DNA of 15,155 nucleotides from an uncultured Alphaproteobacteria bacterium. GTDB lineage: Bacteria > Pseudomonadota > Alphaproteobacteria > RUG11792. The notes beneath the pieces are model-generated. The model was not told the origin of the DNA. It made no database searches and saw only the letters and a list, made by a program, of their open reading frames with translations. The translations under genes and the position numbers were made by a program. Shown piece after piece: positions 14,956 through 15,155 of the stretch; position 1 is the first letter of the stretch; each line of letters starts with the position of its first letter. The stretch is taken from positions 1 to 15,155 of the forward strand of contig CAUDEV010000025.1 in the NCBI GenBank assembly GCA_958448685.1, given 5' to 3'.

Positions 14956-14984
14956 ATTATACTCCCCCATCTAAAATAGGTAAA
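14956..14984 (-). promoter_or_regulatory. Promoter of the isc-ruvA operon
   Basis: On the minus strand TTTACC (14984-14979), 17 bases, then a perfect TATAAT (14961-14956). The start point would be near 14949, giving a leader of about 20 bases. I see no clear inverted repeat of the IscR or RirA type over it. The IS end begins 14 bases upstream of the -35. Confidence 0.6.
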
Positions 14985-14998
14985 TATAAAGTTTTAGC

Positions 14999-15155
14999 GT
15001 ATTAGTTCATAAGATATGAGACAAGAGTCTTCTAGAATAAGACCATCCAAGATTTTGTGTATAAATAAGCCGCCTAATTTCCTCAGGATACTTCCAAAAC
15101 GTTGATAATTCACCCCAATTATCTATCCAACTTTTCGCAATATACGAATATTTCT
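14999..15155 (-). mobile_element. IS256-family insertion sequence (copy 2), partial and internally deleted
   Basis: The inverted repeat at 14999-15035 matches the far end of copy 1 at 33 of 37 bases, in opposite orientation, so the two are the left and right ends of the same element type. From 15051 onward the sequence matches copy 1 from about 10733. Over 15061-15155 it differs from 10741-10835 at 6 of 95 bases. In copy 1 roughly 200 bases lie between the low end and this match; here only about 15-25 do, so the transposase C-terminus after EEIRRLIYT is deleted. The element continues beyond the window. Confidence 0.85.

Noticed and set aside
10518..15155. A composite transposon carrying rpmB-secB-ruvA-isc
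   Set aside because: The cargo is core genes, both transposases are defective, and no target duplications are visible; two independent insertions explain it.

Overview
The window is strongly AT-rich, and its core genes (L28, SecB, DUF177/YceD, UvrC, IscS/IscU/IscA) read as a reduced-genome alphaproteobacterium. Shortened proteins, tight gene overlaps, decayed insertion sequences and a type VI secretion (TssA-like) gene suggest an intracellular or host-associated lineage, perhaps Holosporales- or Rickettsiales-like. That placement is inference from protein style; no ribosomal RNA gene is present to anchor it.

Layout. Positions 1-140 hold a minus-strand promoter and what may be the 5' half of a 6S-like RNA running off the left edge. 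Positions 200-2598 carry uvrC and pgsA on the plus strand, overlapping by ATGA. Tail to tail with them (2590-4980, minus) is a large secreted protein with a coiled coil followed by a long Gln/Asn-rich tail. A plus-strand run then follows: a MATE-family transporter, a DUF177 (YceD-like) gene, dapF and a tssA-like gene (5166-8628), closely spaced or overlapping. Next is a separately promoted secreted coiled-coil protein (8714-10378) with its own terminator.

Positions 10518-11537 are a decayed IS256-family element with both ends recognisable. A second copy, in the same orientation and missing its transposase C-terminus, enters at 14999 and leaves the window. Between the two copies lie rpmB-secB (plus) and, convergent to them, iscS-iscU/iscA-ruvA (minus). 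The outer ends of both IS copies stop about 15 bases upstream of the -35 boxes of rpmB and iscS.

The most unusual point is the IscU-IscA reading frame (13011-13715). It is one continuous frame, but at the junction there is an A6G run (A AAA AAG in register). A shift of one base there would end IscU at its normal length on a TAA that overlaps a good Shine-Dalgarno, 7 bases before an ATG that begins a normal-length IscA. The apparent fusion is therefore one adenine away from two ordinary genes. It may be a recent fusion, a sequencing error, or a slippage-dependent arrangement. Other points of interest are the two lineage-specific secreted proteins, a T6SS subunit gene embedded behind dapF, and ruvA placed in the isc operon away from ruvB and ruvC.

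Functionally the genes cover DNA repair and recombination (UvrC, RuvA), Fe-S cluster assembly (IscS/IscU/IscA, with UvrC a probable Fe-S client), phospholipid synthesis (PgsA), peptidoglycan/lysine precursors (DapF), translation and protein export (L28, SecB), drug or metabolite efflux (MATE) and probable host interaction (TssA, the two secreted proteins). I see no tRNA, rRNA, CRISPR array or phage module.
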